61,040 bases of DNA from CAYQZD01 sp964421875 (lineage in GTDB: Bacteria; Electryoneota; Tariuqbacteria; Tariuqbacterales; Tariuqbacteraceae), in contig CAYQZD010000006.1 in NCBI GenBank assembly GCA_964421875.1, positions 1 through 61,040 on the forward strand, written 5' to 3'. Of this stretch, positions 35,534 to 44,365 are shown piece after piece. Position 1 is the first letter of the stretch. Each line of letters opens with the position of its first letter. The position numbers were made by a program, and so were the translations under genes. The notes under the pieces are model-generated. The model had not been told where the DNA came from. It worked only from the letters and a program-made list of their open reading frames with translations, and did not search any database.

Positions 35534-36925
35534 GTGTCTGACAATAACGAAGATTACAAAGGATACCGCGAGCCCCTGTTAGGAGCGCTTAAGCGATACA
35601 ATGTTAAGGTCTGGTCGGAAGTGTCTGTGGACACCACGCGCGGCGTTTTCGAGGGTATCATTCTGCCCCGAAGCGAAACCGCCGACCCGTATCATCTGGT
35701 GCTGAAGCTGGACAACGGCTACAATATCGGCATCGAACATTCCACCATCAGCGATATCGAGGAACACGGCCGGCGCGTCGCCAACTATCACATTCCGGAG
35801 AAGGAGTTTCCCTTCGACCCGGTCAAGCCCAATGTCGTGCTGCTGGGAACCGGCGGTACTATCGCTTCGCGATTGGACTACCGCACCGGGGCGGTGATAC
35901 CGGCTTTCAGCCCCGGCGAGCTTTACGGCGCGGTGCCGGAATTGGCGGACATCTGCAACCTGGAGACCAAGAAGCTCTACGGCGTGTTTTCCGAAAACAT
36001 TGGGCCTGAGCATTGGATTGGCACGGCTAAAGTTATCAAGGAGGAAATCGAGAAGGGCGCCGACGGCATCGTCATCGGGCACGGCACCGACACGATGCAC
36101 TACACCGCCGCCGCTTTGACCTTTATGGTGCAGAATCCTCCGGTGCCGGTGGTGATGGTGGGTTCTCAGCGTTCCAGCGACCGGCCTTCATCGGATGCGG
36201 CGCTGAACTTGATTCATTCGGTTTGGACTGCGGCTAATGCCGACATCGCCGAGGTTATGGTATGTATGTTCGGCCCCACATCCGACAGCTACGCCCTACT
36301 TCACAGCGGCGCCCGGGTGCGGAAAATGCACTCTTCCTATCGTTCCACCTTCAGGACCATCGGCGAAACTCCCATTGCCTGGGTCGAAAAGGAAAAATTG
36401 AACCATATCAAGAAGAAATACCGTCAACGCCGAAACGACCGGAAAGTAGATTTGGACACCGCTTTCGATGAACGCGTCTCCATCGTGTACTATTACCCCA
36501 ATATGAAACCGGACATCATCGATTCGCTGGTGGATAAGGGCTATAAGGGAATTGTCATCGCCGGCACCGGCTTAGGGCATGTGAACAAGCCGCTGTATCC
36601 GGCGCTGAAACGCGCTTTCAACGCGGGCGCGCATATTTATATGACGGTGGAAACGCTCTGGGGTTATGTGCAGATGTATGTTTACGACACCGGGCGCGAT
36701 ATTATGGATTTAGGCGTGACGCCCGCCGCAAATATGCTGCCGGAAACCGCTTATGTCAAACTGGGCTGGGCTTTAGGCCACACCCACGACCGCGACAAAG
36801 TGCGGGAGCTAATGCTCACTCCCATCGCCGACGAAATCACCGAGCGCGAACCTTTCGACGGGTATTTGATTTTCCAGGGGGGACTGCCCGAACTGGATGA
36901 TTTTCTTAAAAAACAATACAGGTAA
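35534..36925 (+). CDS. gatD: Glu-tRNA(Gln) amidotransferase subunit D-like asparaginase
   Basis: A 463-residue protein from a GTG start. Residues 1-95 are the N-terminal domain typical of GatD (YREPLLGALKRYNVKVWSEV, then GVFEGIILPRSE). The asparaginase core follows with VVLLGTGGTIAS near 104 (nucleophile Thr), GHGTDTMHYTA near 181 and GSQRSSDRPSSDAALN near 215. GatD with GatE makes glutamine-charged tRNA by transamidation in archaea; in bacteria the GatCAB system is usual. GatE is not in the window. An archaeal origin by transfer or a repurposed asparaginase are both possible. Confidence 0.85.
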   Translation: MSDNNEDYKGYREPLLGALKRYNVKVWSEVSVDTTRGVFEGIILPRSETADPYHLVLKLDNGYNIGIEHSTISDIEEHGRRVANYHIPEKEFPFDPVKPNVVLLGTGGTIASRLDYRTGAVIPAFSPGELYGAVPELADICNLETKKLYGVFSENIGPEHWIGTAKVIKEEIEKGADGIVIGHGTDTMHYTAAALTFMVQNPPVPVVMVGSQRSSDRPSSDAALNLIHSVWTAANADIAEVMVCMFGPTSDSYALLHSGARVRKMHSSYRSTFRTIGETPIAWVEKEKLNHIKKKYRQRRNDRKVDLDTAFDERVSIVYYYPNMKPDIIDSLVDKGYKGIVIAGTGLGHVNKPLYPALKRAFNAGAHIYMTVETLWGYVQMYVYDTGRDIMDLGVTPAANMLPETAYVKLGWALGHTHDRDKVRELMLTPIADEITEREPFDGYLIFQGGLPELDDFLKKQYR

Positions 36926-36994
36926 GATTATCTCCGCCCCCGGGGCTGGATAACCGCATAAAATACGGGAAACATTCGCTTCATAGGAGGAGCT

Positions 36995-38176
36995 ATGCGT
37001 TCTTTAAACCTGGTTTTATTCATCGTTTTTCTCGCTGTTATCATCGGCTGTTCCACGCAAATCGATGGGATAACCGCCAGCGAAGAGAATCCTCTGGAAT
37101 GGCTGTTCGGAGAGTGGCTGCAGCGTCAGCCGCGGGAGATGCGAATCACCTTCACTCCCGACTGCAGCCTGGTCATCACCGGGTACGGCGTTAAAGACGG
37201 GCTGTATGTGGAGGGGAAATGCGCAATCTGGAGCGACCGGAAGCATTTCCGGCTGGATATAGCGCAATCCACCGACCCGGTGAATTTTCCCCGAGGACGC
37301 CACAGCGGGATGCTGGTCTATAATAGTGAAAATGACGGCAGGATATGGATGTCGCTAAGGTACGGCGATGAATTCCCCGAATCCTATCTTAATTCGGACA
37401 TCTCGCTTGATTTGCGCACTGTGGAGGAGTATGATGAACCGCTGATAATAACCGATTTCAGTGTTTTCGGCGAGCGGGTTCCTTTCAATTTGGACTGGAG
37501 TACCGGCGAAGAAGTCACGGGCTTCAATGTCTATCGCTGTTTCGAAGGAACCACCCGGTGGCGCAAGGTCAATTCAATCCCGCTGCCCGCCGACACCCGC
37601 ACATTCATCGATGACTGTTTCAATGGCGTCGAATTGACCTACGATTCGCTTTTCGATTATTTCTCACCCAATCTTTTATACTACTTAGAGGCTGTCACCG
37701 AAGATTCGCTAAGAACTTACTATTCAACTCCCAGGGCGGCGGTGTTTTTCGACATTGGCGACCGATATCACGAACTGACGACTTCAGTTCATAGAACAGG
37801 TTACGACCGGATTGAAATTAGATGGGATAAAACCTTCGAAGAACTATATGAGAATCCGTATTTATGGCCTGATTTGGGAGGTGAATTGCTGAATGAAGTC
37901 ACGGGCTATCGCATATACCGGTTTTTTGACAATCCTTTTCTGGATGTAAGCCGATGGGAGTTGGTGTACGATACTGAAACGATGGGACCGCCGGAGACTG
38001 CCGGTGATGAATATTCTTATACCGAGTCTATCGAATGGGGAAACCATTCGGCGGTGTTCTATTCGGTCGCCTGGGTGTTTAAACATATGTACAGAGAGCC
38101 TTTCCACGCCGAATACACCAGACTTTATTATGAGAGTCCCCATTATTCCAATGTTAATGTCGTTCTCCGCAAATAA
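36995..38176 (+). CDS. Tandem paralogous lipoprotein A, unknown family
   Basis: A 393-residue lipoprotein with an AGGAGGAG ribosome-binding site. The lipobox is VIIGC (Cys19). An N-terminal domain (20-100) ending near SDRKHFRL is almost identical to that of the next gene. Two segments that look like fibronectin-type modules follow, each with a GFNVYRCF or GYRIYRFF motif. The two modules occur near residues 172 and 306. It is probably on the outer-membrane surface or in the periplasm. I do not recognise a family, and no enzyme motif is seen. Confidence 0.75.
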   Translation: MRSLNLVLFIVFLAVIIGCSTQIDGITASEENPLEWLFGEWLQRQPREMRITFTPDCSLVITGYGVKDGLYVEGKCAIWSDRKHFRLDIAQSTDPVNFPRGRHSGMLVYNSENDGRIWMSLRYGDEFPESYLNSDISLDLRTVEEYDEPLIITDFSVFGERVPFNLDWSTGEEVTGFNVYRCFEGTTRWRKVNSIPLPADTRTFIDDCFNGVELTYDSLFDYFSPNLLYYLEAVTEDSLRTYYSTPRAAVFFDIGDRYHELTTSVHRTGYDRIEIRWDKTFEELYENPYLWPDLGGELLNEVTGYRIYRFFDNPFLDVSRWELVYDTETMGPPETAGDEYSYTESIEWGNHSAVFYSVAWVFKHMYREPFHAEYTRLYYESPHYSNVNVVLRK

Positions 38177-38222
38177 TTCCGTTTTAATGCACTATAAGGA
38201 CTAAATTAACTCGGGAGGAGTT

Positions 38223-39416
38223 ATGCGTTCCTTAAACCTGGTTCTTTTCATCGTTTTCCTCGCTGTTATCATCGGTTGTTCCACGCAAATCGACGGGATT
38301 ACCGCCAGCGAGGAGAATCCTCTGGAATGGCTATTCGGAGATTGGCTGCAGCGTCAGCCGCGGGAGATGCGAATCACCTTCACTCCCGACTGCAGCCTGG
38401 TCATCACCGGGTACGGCGTTAAAGACGGGCTGTATGTGGTGGGGAAATGCGCAATCTGGAGCGACCGTAAGCATTTCCGGCTGGAGGTGGTTCAGTCCAC
38501 CGATTTGATGAATTACCCGTTGGGGCATTACAGCGGGATGCTGGTTTACGAGGGGGAAGCTCCGGGCTGGGTCGATTTGCTGCTGCGCCGGGGGAACGAT
38601 TTCCCTGAAGTTTACCGGAGCGATGATATCACCTGGCGTTTGACACGGCAGCCTGATTGTCCGCAGGTCTATCTTATCTCGGATTTCACGATGTATGCGG
38701 CGAGGGGCTATCCCTATGATTGACCGGAGGCGCCCTATGCTCGTCTGAACTGGACCTGTGATGGGGATGTTGAAGGTTTCAACATCTATCGCTGTTTTGA
38801 GGAGGAAGGAAACTTCACCTGGTGGGAAAAGATCAATGATGATTTACTGCCGCCTGAGACCACTACTTACACCGATACCGATTTTCGGTATAATTACCAA
38901 TTAATTTCCCGTGTAATCGCCTACAGAATTGAAGGAATCACCTCAGACCCGGATATTGTGTACCGTTCTATGCCCAGGTCGTCATTATTCTATAGTATAA
39001 CTTCCGGTCTTTATGATTTCATTCCCGGAATCGATAGGGTAGATTATAATGTAGTGGCGATAGAGTGGAACGATGAATTTGAGAGTTTCTATCGCCGGTC
39101 ATGCAATATTATCCCGGAACTGGAATGTTACGCCTCCGATATTATTGGCTATCGGATATATCGATTTTATAACGACCCGATGTTGAGCTTCTGTTATTGG
39201 GACAAAACATACGAAACGGATTCGGTTGAACCCGGCGGATTATATGATGATAGATATTTCTATTCCGAAGATATCCAATGGGATGATAAATCTGCCGTTT
39301 TTTACGCTGTGACCTACATTGATAGATATATCGAATTCGAGGGGTGGTGGTCCACGCCGGATACCACGATAGCCGAAAGTCCGCGTTATTCCGATGTTTT
39401 TGCCGTAGTGCGTTAG
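38223..39416 (+). pseudogene. Tandem paralogous lipoprotein B, interrupted by an in-frame TGA at 38721
   Basis: A paralog of the gene at 36995. It starts with GGGAGGAG and MRSLNLVLFIVF, and the frame continues past a TGA at codon 167 to a stop at 39416 without a frameshift. The post-TGA part has the matching GFNIYRCF and GYRIYRFY modules, so the original gene was 397 codons. The stop does not fall at a Cys motif, and no SECIS-like hairpin follows, so I do not read it as selenocysteine. It is either a true nonsense mutation, a sequencing error, or a readthrough gene. The N-terminal portion alone could still make a 166-residue lipoprotein. Confidence 0.7.
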
Positions 39417-39440
39417 AATATACGAATTACACTGCCGTGG

Positions 39441-39513
39441 TGTCGAGTCTCTGCACTCGACAACAAATGACTATTAATATTGAATATGCTGTCGACTACG
39501 GAGAGTCGACAGC
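39441..39513. repeat. Two-hairpin REPIN-like element
   Basis: TGTCGAGT / ACTCGACA (39441-39462) and GCTGTCGACT / AGTCGACAGC (39488-39513). The spacer AAATGACTATTAATATTGAA closely matches that of the copy at 3631-3703. Confidence 0.75.
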
Positions 39514-39551
39514 ACAAACATAATTAATAAACAAAAAGTTCTTTTGTCATA

Positions 39552-41480
39552 ATGTCAAAATTCATAAGAACTACTGTTGTTTTCACTTTAGTATTTATAC
39601 ATTCCATTCTCGCGCAAGAACAGCCCGTCAATCCCTATTGGCCTATCGACCTTGAGGAGGTGACCGTTACCGTGGGCCGGCTTTCGGCGCAGGTTGGCGC
39701 TTTTTCCGCTTTCGACTCCGCGCGCATTGCCGGACAATCCGGCGTTGCTCTATCAGATGTTCTCTTCCCCCTCACCGGCGGAGTCATCAATGTGGATGAG
39801 CGAAACGAAGCGACTTTAAGCCTGCGCGGCGCTATCCCCCGCGACACCAAGCTTTTCATCGACGGCCGGCCCGCCGCTTCCCCCTGGAACGGATACATCG
39901 ACCTATCGGGGATTTCGCTGAACGATATTGAGACCATCACCGTTATCAAGGGGCCGGCTCCTTTGAGCTACGGTTCGAACTTAGGCGGCGTGATTGACAT
40001 CGTCACCAAGCTGCCCTCGTCGAAGCCCGGTTTGTGCGTTTCGGTGGATTACGGCTCCGGCGGTTTCAATCGGACTGCGCTCACCGGCGGCGGCAAAATC
40101 GCGGAAAAGCTCTACATCAGAGCCTCGCTCGCCGCCGAAGGACAGGATGGCTATCCCCTTCCCGACGGTTTCGATTCTACCCCTTACGAGAACGGCGGAC
40201 TGCGGGACAACAGCGACAACCGGCGTTACACCGGTTCGCTGGGTTTCTATTTCCCGCTATTGCAGGGGCAGACTGCGCTGTCGATAGGGTATTCCAACGA
40301 AGAACGCGGTTTGCCGCCCAAGATAGTCAAGGAATTCTTCCGCGACCCGGTGTACTGGCGTTTCAAAGACTGGACCCGCTATTACAGCAGCCTTAAGTGG
40401 AGCCGGACTACGCAGAAAGCCGGCTTTTCCGGTGATTTATACTATGACGTTTACACCAACCGTTTGAAACGCTATTCAGGGGCGGGATACGACGAAGGTA
40501 ACTATGACTATGATTCGGTGCACCTGAGCCGGACGCTGGGATGGGATGGGTCGGTAAGCTTGAAAGCGTCGAATAGGCTTTCTACGGTTTTTGGTTTCAG
40601 GAGCGGCTACAACCTGTTTTCCCGAAAGGAACAATCCCCCGCCAGCGGCGGATTCTCCACGCCTGATTACGATTACACCCTCGACGCCGATATTTACAGT
40701 GAAGGGATATACAAAGCCGGGCGCGGAGTAAATGTGTCGGCGGGGTTGTCGCTGATAAACCGTTTGGTCGAAGGCGAGGATACGCAGACTGCGCCCGCGT
40801 TGAGGCTGGGAGTTTCCGTCAATCCCAGCGTAAGACTGCGACTTGCCGCTAACTTTGCCCGCAGTGTGCAGTATCCCACGTTTTTCCACCTCTATGACGC
40901 AAATTCCGGCAATCCCGATTTGGACCCGGAAACCGCTTGGCGGGGGGAAATCGGCGCGCAGTATTCCATCGCCGCCGGGATCACATTATCGCTCTGGCAT
41001 TACCGTTCCTTCATCGAGGGGCGTATCGACCGTAAAGACCGTTTCAGCCCCTACCTGAACATCGCCGACGCCGAGCTTTGGGGCGAAGAATTGGTGTTGG
41101 AGCGGAGAAGCGATAAATACACCGCGTCATTGGGCTATACTCTGCAAACCGCCAAGCTGGAGCCTGTTCCCGGCTCTCCTTTTACGCTGCTGGGGGACGA
41201 TATTCCCTCCTGGAAAGCCGATTTCTATGTGTCAGCGAAGATTACCGGGAAACTGTCAGCCTCGATTAGCGGTAACTACTTGTCCGAATTGACCGACTAC
41301 AACGGGAATAAAATTGGCGAACATCTGGCGGCGGATTTAACCGCAAACTACTCGCTGCGCCCCTGGCTCGGTTTGAAGGGAGCGGTGGAGAATGTTACCG
41401 ACAAGGAATACAGCCTCGATTACGGTTTCCCCCGGCCGGGGCGGGTATGGCAAATGGGGATGGAATTCAGCATCAATTGA
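39552..41480 (+). CDS. TonB-dependent outer-membrane receptor
   Basis: A 642-residue receptor. A signal peptide (residues 1-21) precedes a plug domain with LEEVTVTVGRLS, VINVDERNEATLSLRGA and KLFIDGRPAAS. Then comes the standard IETITVIKGPAPLSYG and GVIDIVT. The remainder is a barrel that ends in YGFPRPGRVWQMGMEFSIN. BtuB-like size and plug sequence suggest uptake of a small chelate or cobalamin; the substrate cannot be specified. It is a single gene flanked by repeats. Confidence 0.92.
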   Translation: MSKFIRTTVVFTLVFIHSILAQEQPVNPYWPIDLEEVTVTVGRLSAQVGAFSAFDSARIAGQSGVALSDVLFPLTGGVINVDERNEATLSLRGAIPRDTKLFIDGRPAASPWNGYIDLSGISLNDIETITVIKGPAPLSYGSNLGGVIDIVTKLPSSKPGLCVSVDYGSGGFNRTALTGGGKIAEKLYIRASLAAEGQDGYPLPDGFDSTPYENGGLRDNSDNRRYTGSLGFYFPLLQGQTALSIGYSNEERGLPPKIVKEFFRDPVYWRFKDWTRYYSSLKWSRTTQKAGFSGDLYYDVYTNRLKRYSGAGYDEGNYDYDSVHLSRTLGWDGSVSLKASNRLSTVFGFRSGYNLFSRKEQSPASGGFSTPDYDYTLDADIYSEGIYKAGRGVNVSAGLSLINRLVEGEDTQTAPALRLGVSVNPSVRLRLAANFARSVQYPTFFHLYDANSGNPDLDPETAWRGEIGAQYSIAAGITLSLWHYRSFIEGRIDRKDRFSPYLNIADAELWGEELVLERRSDKYTASLGYTLQTAKLEPVPGSPFTLLGDDIPSWKADFYVSAKITGKLSASISGNYLSELTDYNGNKIGEHLAADLTANYSLRPWLGLKGAVENVTDKEYSLDYGFPRPGRVWQMGMEFSIN

Positions 41481-41530
41481 AGTAATAAAGTAAATCAGTC
41501 TTTTTTAACAAATGTGTGGAGGATTTTCCA

Positions 41531-42046
41531 ATGATTGAGTTTATTACTAACGATGGCTTCTTCTATTTTTATAGTGCGATTCTTCAGGGATTTGCCGCAC
41601 TGTTGGGAATTCTAATAATTGGAATTATGTTCAAACTGAACGGATTAGAGGAAGCACTTGACGATAAAATAATGGATATTTCCCGTTATACGTTAAAATA
41701 TGATGAAAATAGTTATAAAGCGATAATTAAAAAGGCAAGAGATAGACTAATGAGTTTCAAAAATCCTGATTTTAATTCTGGTTTTACATCAAGGCTAAGT
41801 GAAGGCGAGATTGATAAATTCAGTGAATTTGTTAATAGATATGATATGCTTATTGATAAAAGTTCGAAGATAAGGCGAAGAACAATTGCTCCAGTAACTC
41901 TAACTATAGTGATAATAATATACTCGGCATTCATGATAATAGCTAGAAATTCTATGCCATTGGAAACAATCATAATATTGTCTGTTATTGCTTTCATACT
42001 TATTATTGTTGGATTGGTATTATATTGGAAGTTAATCTATGATTGT
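41531..42046 (+). CDS. AT-rich membrane protein, truncated by the assembly gap
   Basis: A partial coding region of at least 172 residues. I choose the ATG at 41531 because GGAGG lies 8 nt before it; the frame is open from 41516. It has one N-terminal membrane helix, a charged cytoplasmic or coiled segment of about 90 residues, and two helices near residues 120-165. The sequence runs into ten N at 42047, so the C-terminus is unknown. The base composition is much more AT-rich than its neighbours, suggesting acquired DNA. Family not recognised. Confidence 0.6.
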
Positions 42047-42056
42047 NNNNNNNNNN
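42047..42056. other. Assembly gap of 10 N
   Basis: Ten undetermined bases. The true gap length is unknown, so the joining of the regions on either side is tentative. Confidence 0.99.
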
Positions 42057-42133
42057 AAATAATCATTTAACTTTGATAGTTCATTAATGTAGGTCGGCTT
42101 ATTCAAAGCCGACAAGTTGGTTATAATTAAAAA

Positions 42134-42160
42134 GGCGGGTCTGAATGACCCGCCCTTACT
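42134..42160. terminator. Bidirectional-type hairpin terminator
   Basis: Perfect 8-bp stem GGCGGGTC / GACCCGCC with loop TGAAT (42134-42154). The better T-run lies on the minus-strand side (AAAAA directly left of the stem); the plus-strand tail is weak. Confidence 0.6.
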
Positions 42161-42291
42161 ATACCTTTCACTGTTCTGACAGGTCTTGCACGCCACCGGC
42201 GGGTGTGACCTGCCAGCGCCAGTCAGGTCTCCGCTGCGCTAAAGACCTGCCTGAACTTGGAGAGAGTTCAACCTGAAAGTGGAATAACACT

Positions 42292-44025
42292 TTGGACGAT
42301 TCCGGCGAACATAAAAAAAAACTGAGCGAACCCGAAGGCGCGGTGGTTTTGGATTTAGATCTGAAAATCACATTTTTCAGCCGGGAAGCGGAGGAAATCA
42401 CCGGATTCCGAGCTGACGCGGTTTGTTCGCAGCCCTGCGATTTTCTTTTCCGCAGTTCCGTTGGAATCAAAGACCGCATCACAGAGGTTTTACAGAGCAG
42501 GGAGTTGGTCAGTAACCAGTCGTTAAAAATCCGGACGGTGGAAGGGGATTCGATTAAAGTCGCGGTATCAATCATACCGGCGGTCTTATCCGGTGATAAA
42601 GCAGATGGTGTGGTTTTACTCTTCCGCGACCGCAGGCAGCGCCTTGCGCTATACGACCTCCTTGAAGAGAAAACCGTGGAACTAATCAATGAGCGGAACA
42701 AGCTGGAGGCGATTTTCAACAGCCGCCTCGAAGGCACCTTCACCATCAATAAAGACTGTAATATCACCACTTTCAACCGCTCAGCCGAACGGATTACCGG
42801 CTTTTCCGGGGTGGAAGCTATCGGCGAAAAGTGCTGGGATATTCTGAAATGCGAATACTGCAAACAGGAATGTCCCAACGGATGCCTTAAAAAAGTCTCG
42901 CTTCGAGAGGGGCATGCTAACTGCCGGGAACTTTATATCACCCGCAAGGATGGAAAGAGGATTCCGGTGCGCTTGACCACCGTTCCCCTTTTGGATGTTG
43001 AAGGGAACCACATCGGCGCAGTTGAGACCTTTCAGGATATTACAGAGTTAAAAAACCTCAGCAACCACCTTCGAGAAAGATTCCGCCTCCATAATATTAT
43101 CGGACGCAGCCGGATTATGGAGAAAATCTACTGCCTAATCGAAAATGTCAGCAAGAACGACAGCACCATCCTGATTACCGGCGAAAGCGGCACCGGCAAG
43201 GAACTGGTCGCGCGCTCGATACACCTGAACAGCTATCGGCGGACCGAGCCCTTCATCCCCCTGAACTGCAGCGCCTTCGCCGAAACCCTCATCGAAAGCG
43301 AACTGTTCGGACACGAAAAGGGAGCCTTCACCGGAGCGGTGCAAACCAAGCAGGGCCGTTTCGAACTGGCTCAAGGGGGAACATTGTTCCTGGACGAAAT
43401 CGGAGACATCTCACCCACGATACAGGTGAAACTGCTGCGGGTATTGGAAACCCGTCAATTTGAAAGGGTGGGGGGGACTAAACCGATTAAAATGGATGTC
43501 CGCCTCATCGCCGCCGCCAATAAAGATTTGGCTGAAGAAGTCCGCGCCGGCAGATTCAGGGAGGATTTTTACTACAGAATAAATGTTATTAATGTCAATC
43601 TCCCGCCACTGCGGGAGAGAATCGAAGACCTGCCGCTTCTGATTCAGCATCTGATCGATAAAGATACAGCGAAGTTCAATAAAAACCTCGCCGGGATTTC
43701 GCCGGAAGCGCTGAAAATCCTGCAAAACTACGATTGGCCGGGGAACATCAGGGAGTTGGAAAACGTTATCGAACACGCCTTCGTTATGTGCCACGAAGAA
43801 TTGATTGACGCCAAACACCTCCCGGACCGAATTAGGGAAAAATCCGGATTCATATCCGCTTCAAATGCCGCGGCGATAGCCGGTTCCACACTGGAGGATG
43901 CGGAAAAATCTCTGATTGAAGCCGCACTGAAAGAGCATAACGGCAGCCGCGTGAAAGCCGCTCAAGCGCTGGGGACCAGCAAGACCACATTGTGGAGGAA
44001 GATGAAGAAGTATAATTATATTTAA
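42292..44025 (+). CDS. Sigma-54-dependent transcriptional activator with PAS domains
   Basis: A 577-residue NtrC-class regulator, apparently from a TTG start. Residues 15-115 and 130-255 are two PAS domains; the second contains a Cys pattern CEYCKQECPNGC. The AAA+ domain starts IIGRSRIMEKIY and has GESGTGKE near 297, the sigma-54 contact GAFTGA near 345, LFLDEIGD near 366 and RLIAAANKDL near 404. A Fis-type helix-turn-helix (VKAAQALGTSKTTLWRKMKK) ends the protein. It probably controls the kinase and transporter genes that follow, from the sigma-54 promoter at 44222. Confidence 0.93.
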   Translation: MDDSGEHKKKLSEPEGAVVLDLDLKITFFSREAEEITGFRADAVCSQPCDFLFRSSVGIKDRITEVLQSRELVSNQSLKIRTVEGDSIKVAVSIIPAVLSGDKADGVVLLFRDRRQRLALYDLLEEKTVELINERNKLEAIFNSRLEGTFTINKDCNITTFNRSAERITGFSGVEAIGEKCWDILKCEYCKQECPNGCLKKVSLREGHANCRELYITRKDGKRIPVRLTTVPLLDVEGNHIGAVETFQDITELKNLSNHLRERFRLHNIIGRSRIMEKIYCLIENVSKNDSTILITGESGTGKELVARSIHLNSYRRTEPFIPLNCSAFAETLIESELFGHEKGAFTGAVQTKQGRFELAQGGTLFLDEIGDISPTIQVKLLRVLETRQFERVGGTKPIKMDVRLIAAANKDLAEEVRAGRFREDFYYRINVINVNLPPLRERIEDLPLLIQHLIDKDTAKFNKNLAGISPEALKILQNYDWPGNIRELENVIEHAFVMCHEELIDAKHLPDRIREKSGFISASNAAAIAGSTLEDAEKSLIEAALKEHNGSRVKAAQALGTSKTTLWRKMKKYNYI

Positions 44026-44128
44026 GTTAAATTAATAACAGCCTCATTCTCTTCATATTCTCCTACGCTTCTCGCCTATTCCTAAAGTCTCTTCCTATAA
44101 TTCTACCTTGATATTTCATTATGAACCC

Positions 44129-44164
44129 CACTGTCGTATTATATATCATAATGAAACGATAGTG
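44129..44164. repeat. Inverted repeat upstream of the kinase gene
   Basis: CACTGTCGT (44129-44137) and ACGATAGTG (44156-44164) pair with one mismatch around an AT-rich centre. It lies 58 bp upstream of the sigma-54 promoter, so it could be an activator site for the adjacent regulator. Confidence 0.45.
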
Positions 44165-44221
44165 AATTATCTCCGTTAAGCAAACCTAATATATACAACA
44201 TATTGTGAAAGATAGCGTTTT

Positions 44222-44237
44222 TGGCACGAAGTTTGTC
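44222..44237 (+). promoter_or_regulatory. Sigma-54 promoter upstream of the sensor kinase
   Basis: TGGCACGAAGTTTGTC matches the TGGCACG-N4-TTGCW pattern except for C to T and W to C in the last two bases; the GG to TG spacing is correct. The predicted start is near 44248, about 118 nt before the kinase gene. The gene immediately left encodes a sigma-54 activator. Confidence 0.75.
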
Positions 44238-44365
44238 ATAATCTGCGCATATAACGAGTACCCTTTATAGTAGTATGAGTTCCCACATATGAGTGTATTG
44301 CCCCGGAAAAATCTATGACGCGGTCCATTCAGCTTATAAAACCGCAATGAGAATTTAGAATTCCT

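Noticed and set aside
38715..38760. In-frame TGA of the second tandem lipoprotein read as selenocysteine
   Set aside because: The TGA is not next to a Cys motif, the paralog has no Cys at this position, and I see no hairpin with a loop 16-37 nt downstream. A nonsense change or sequencing error fits better.
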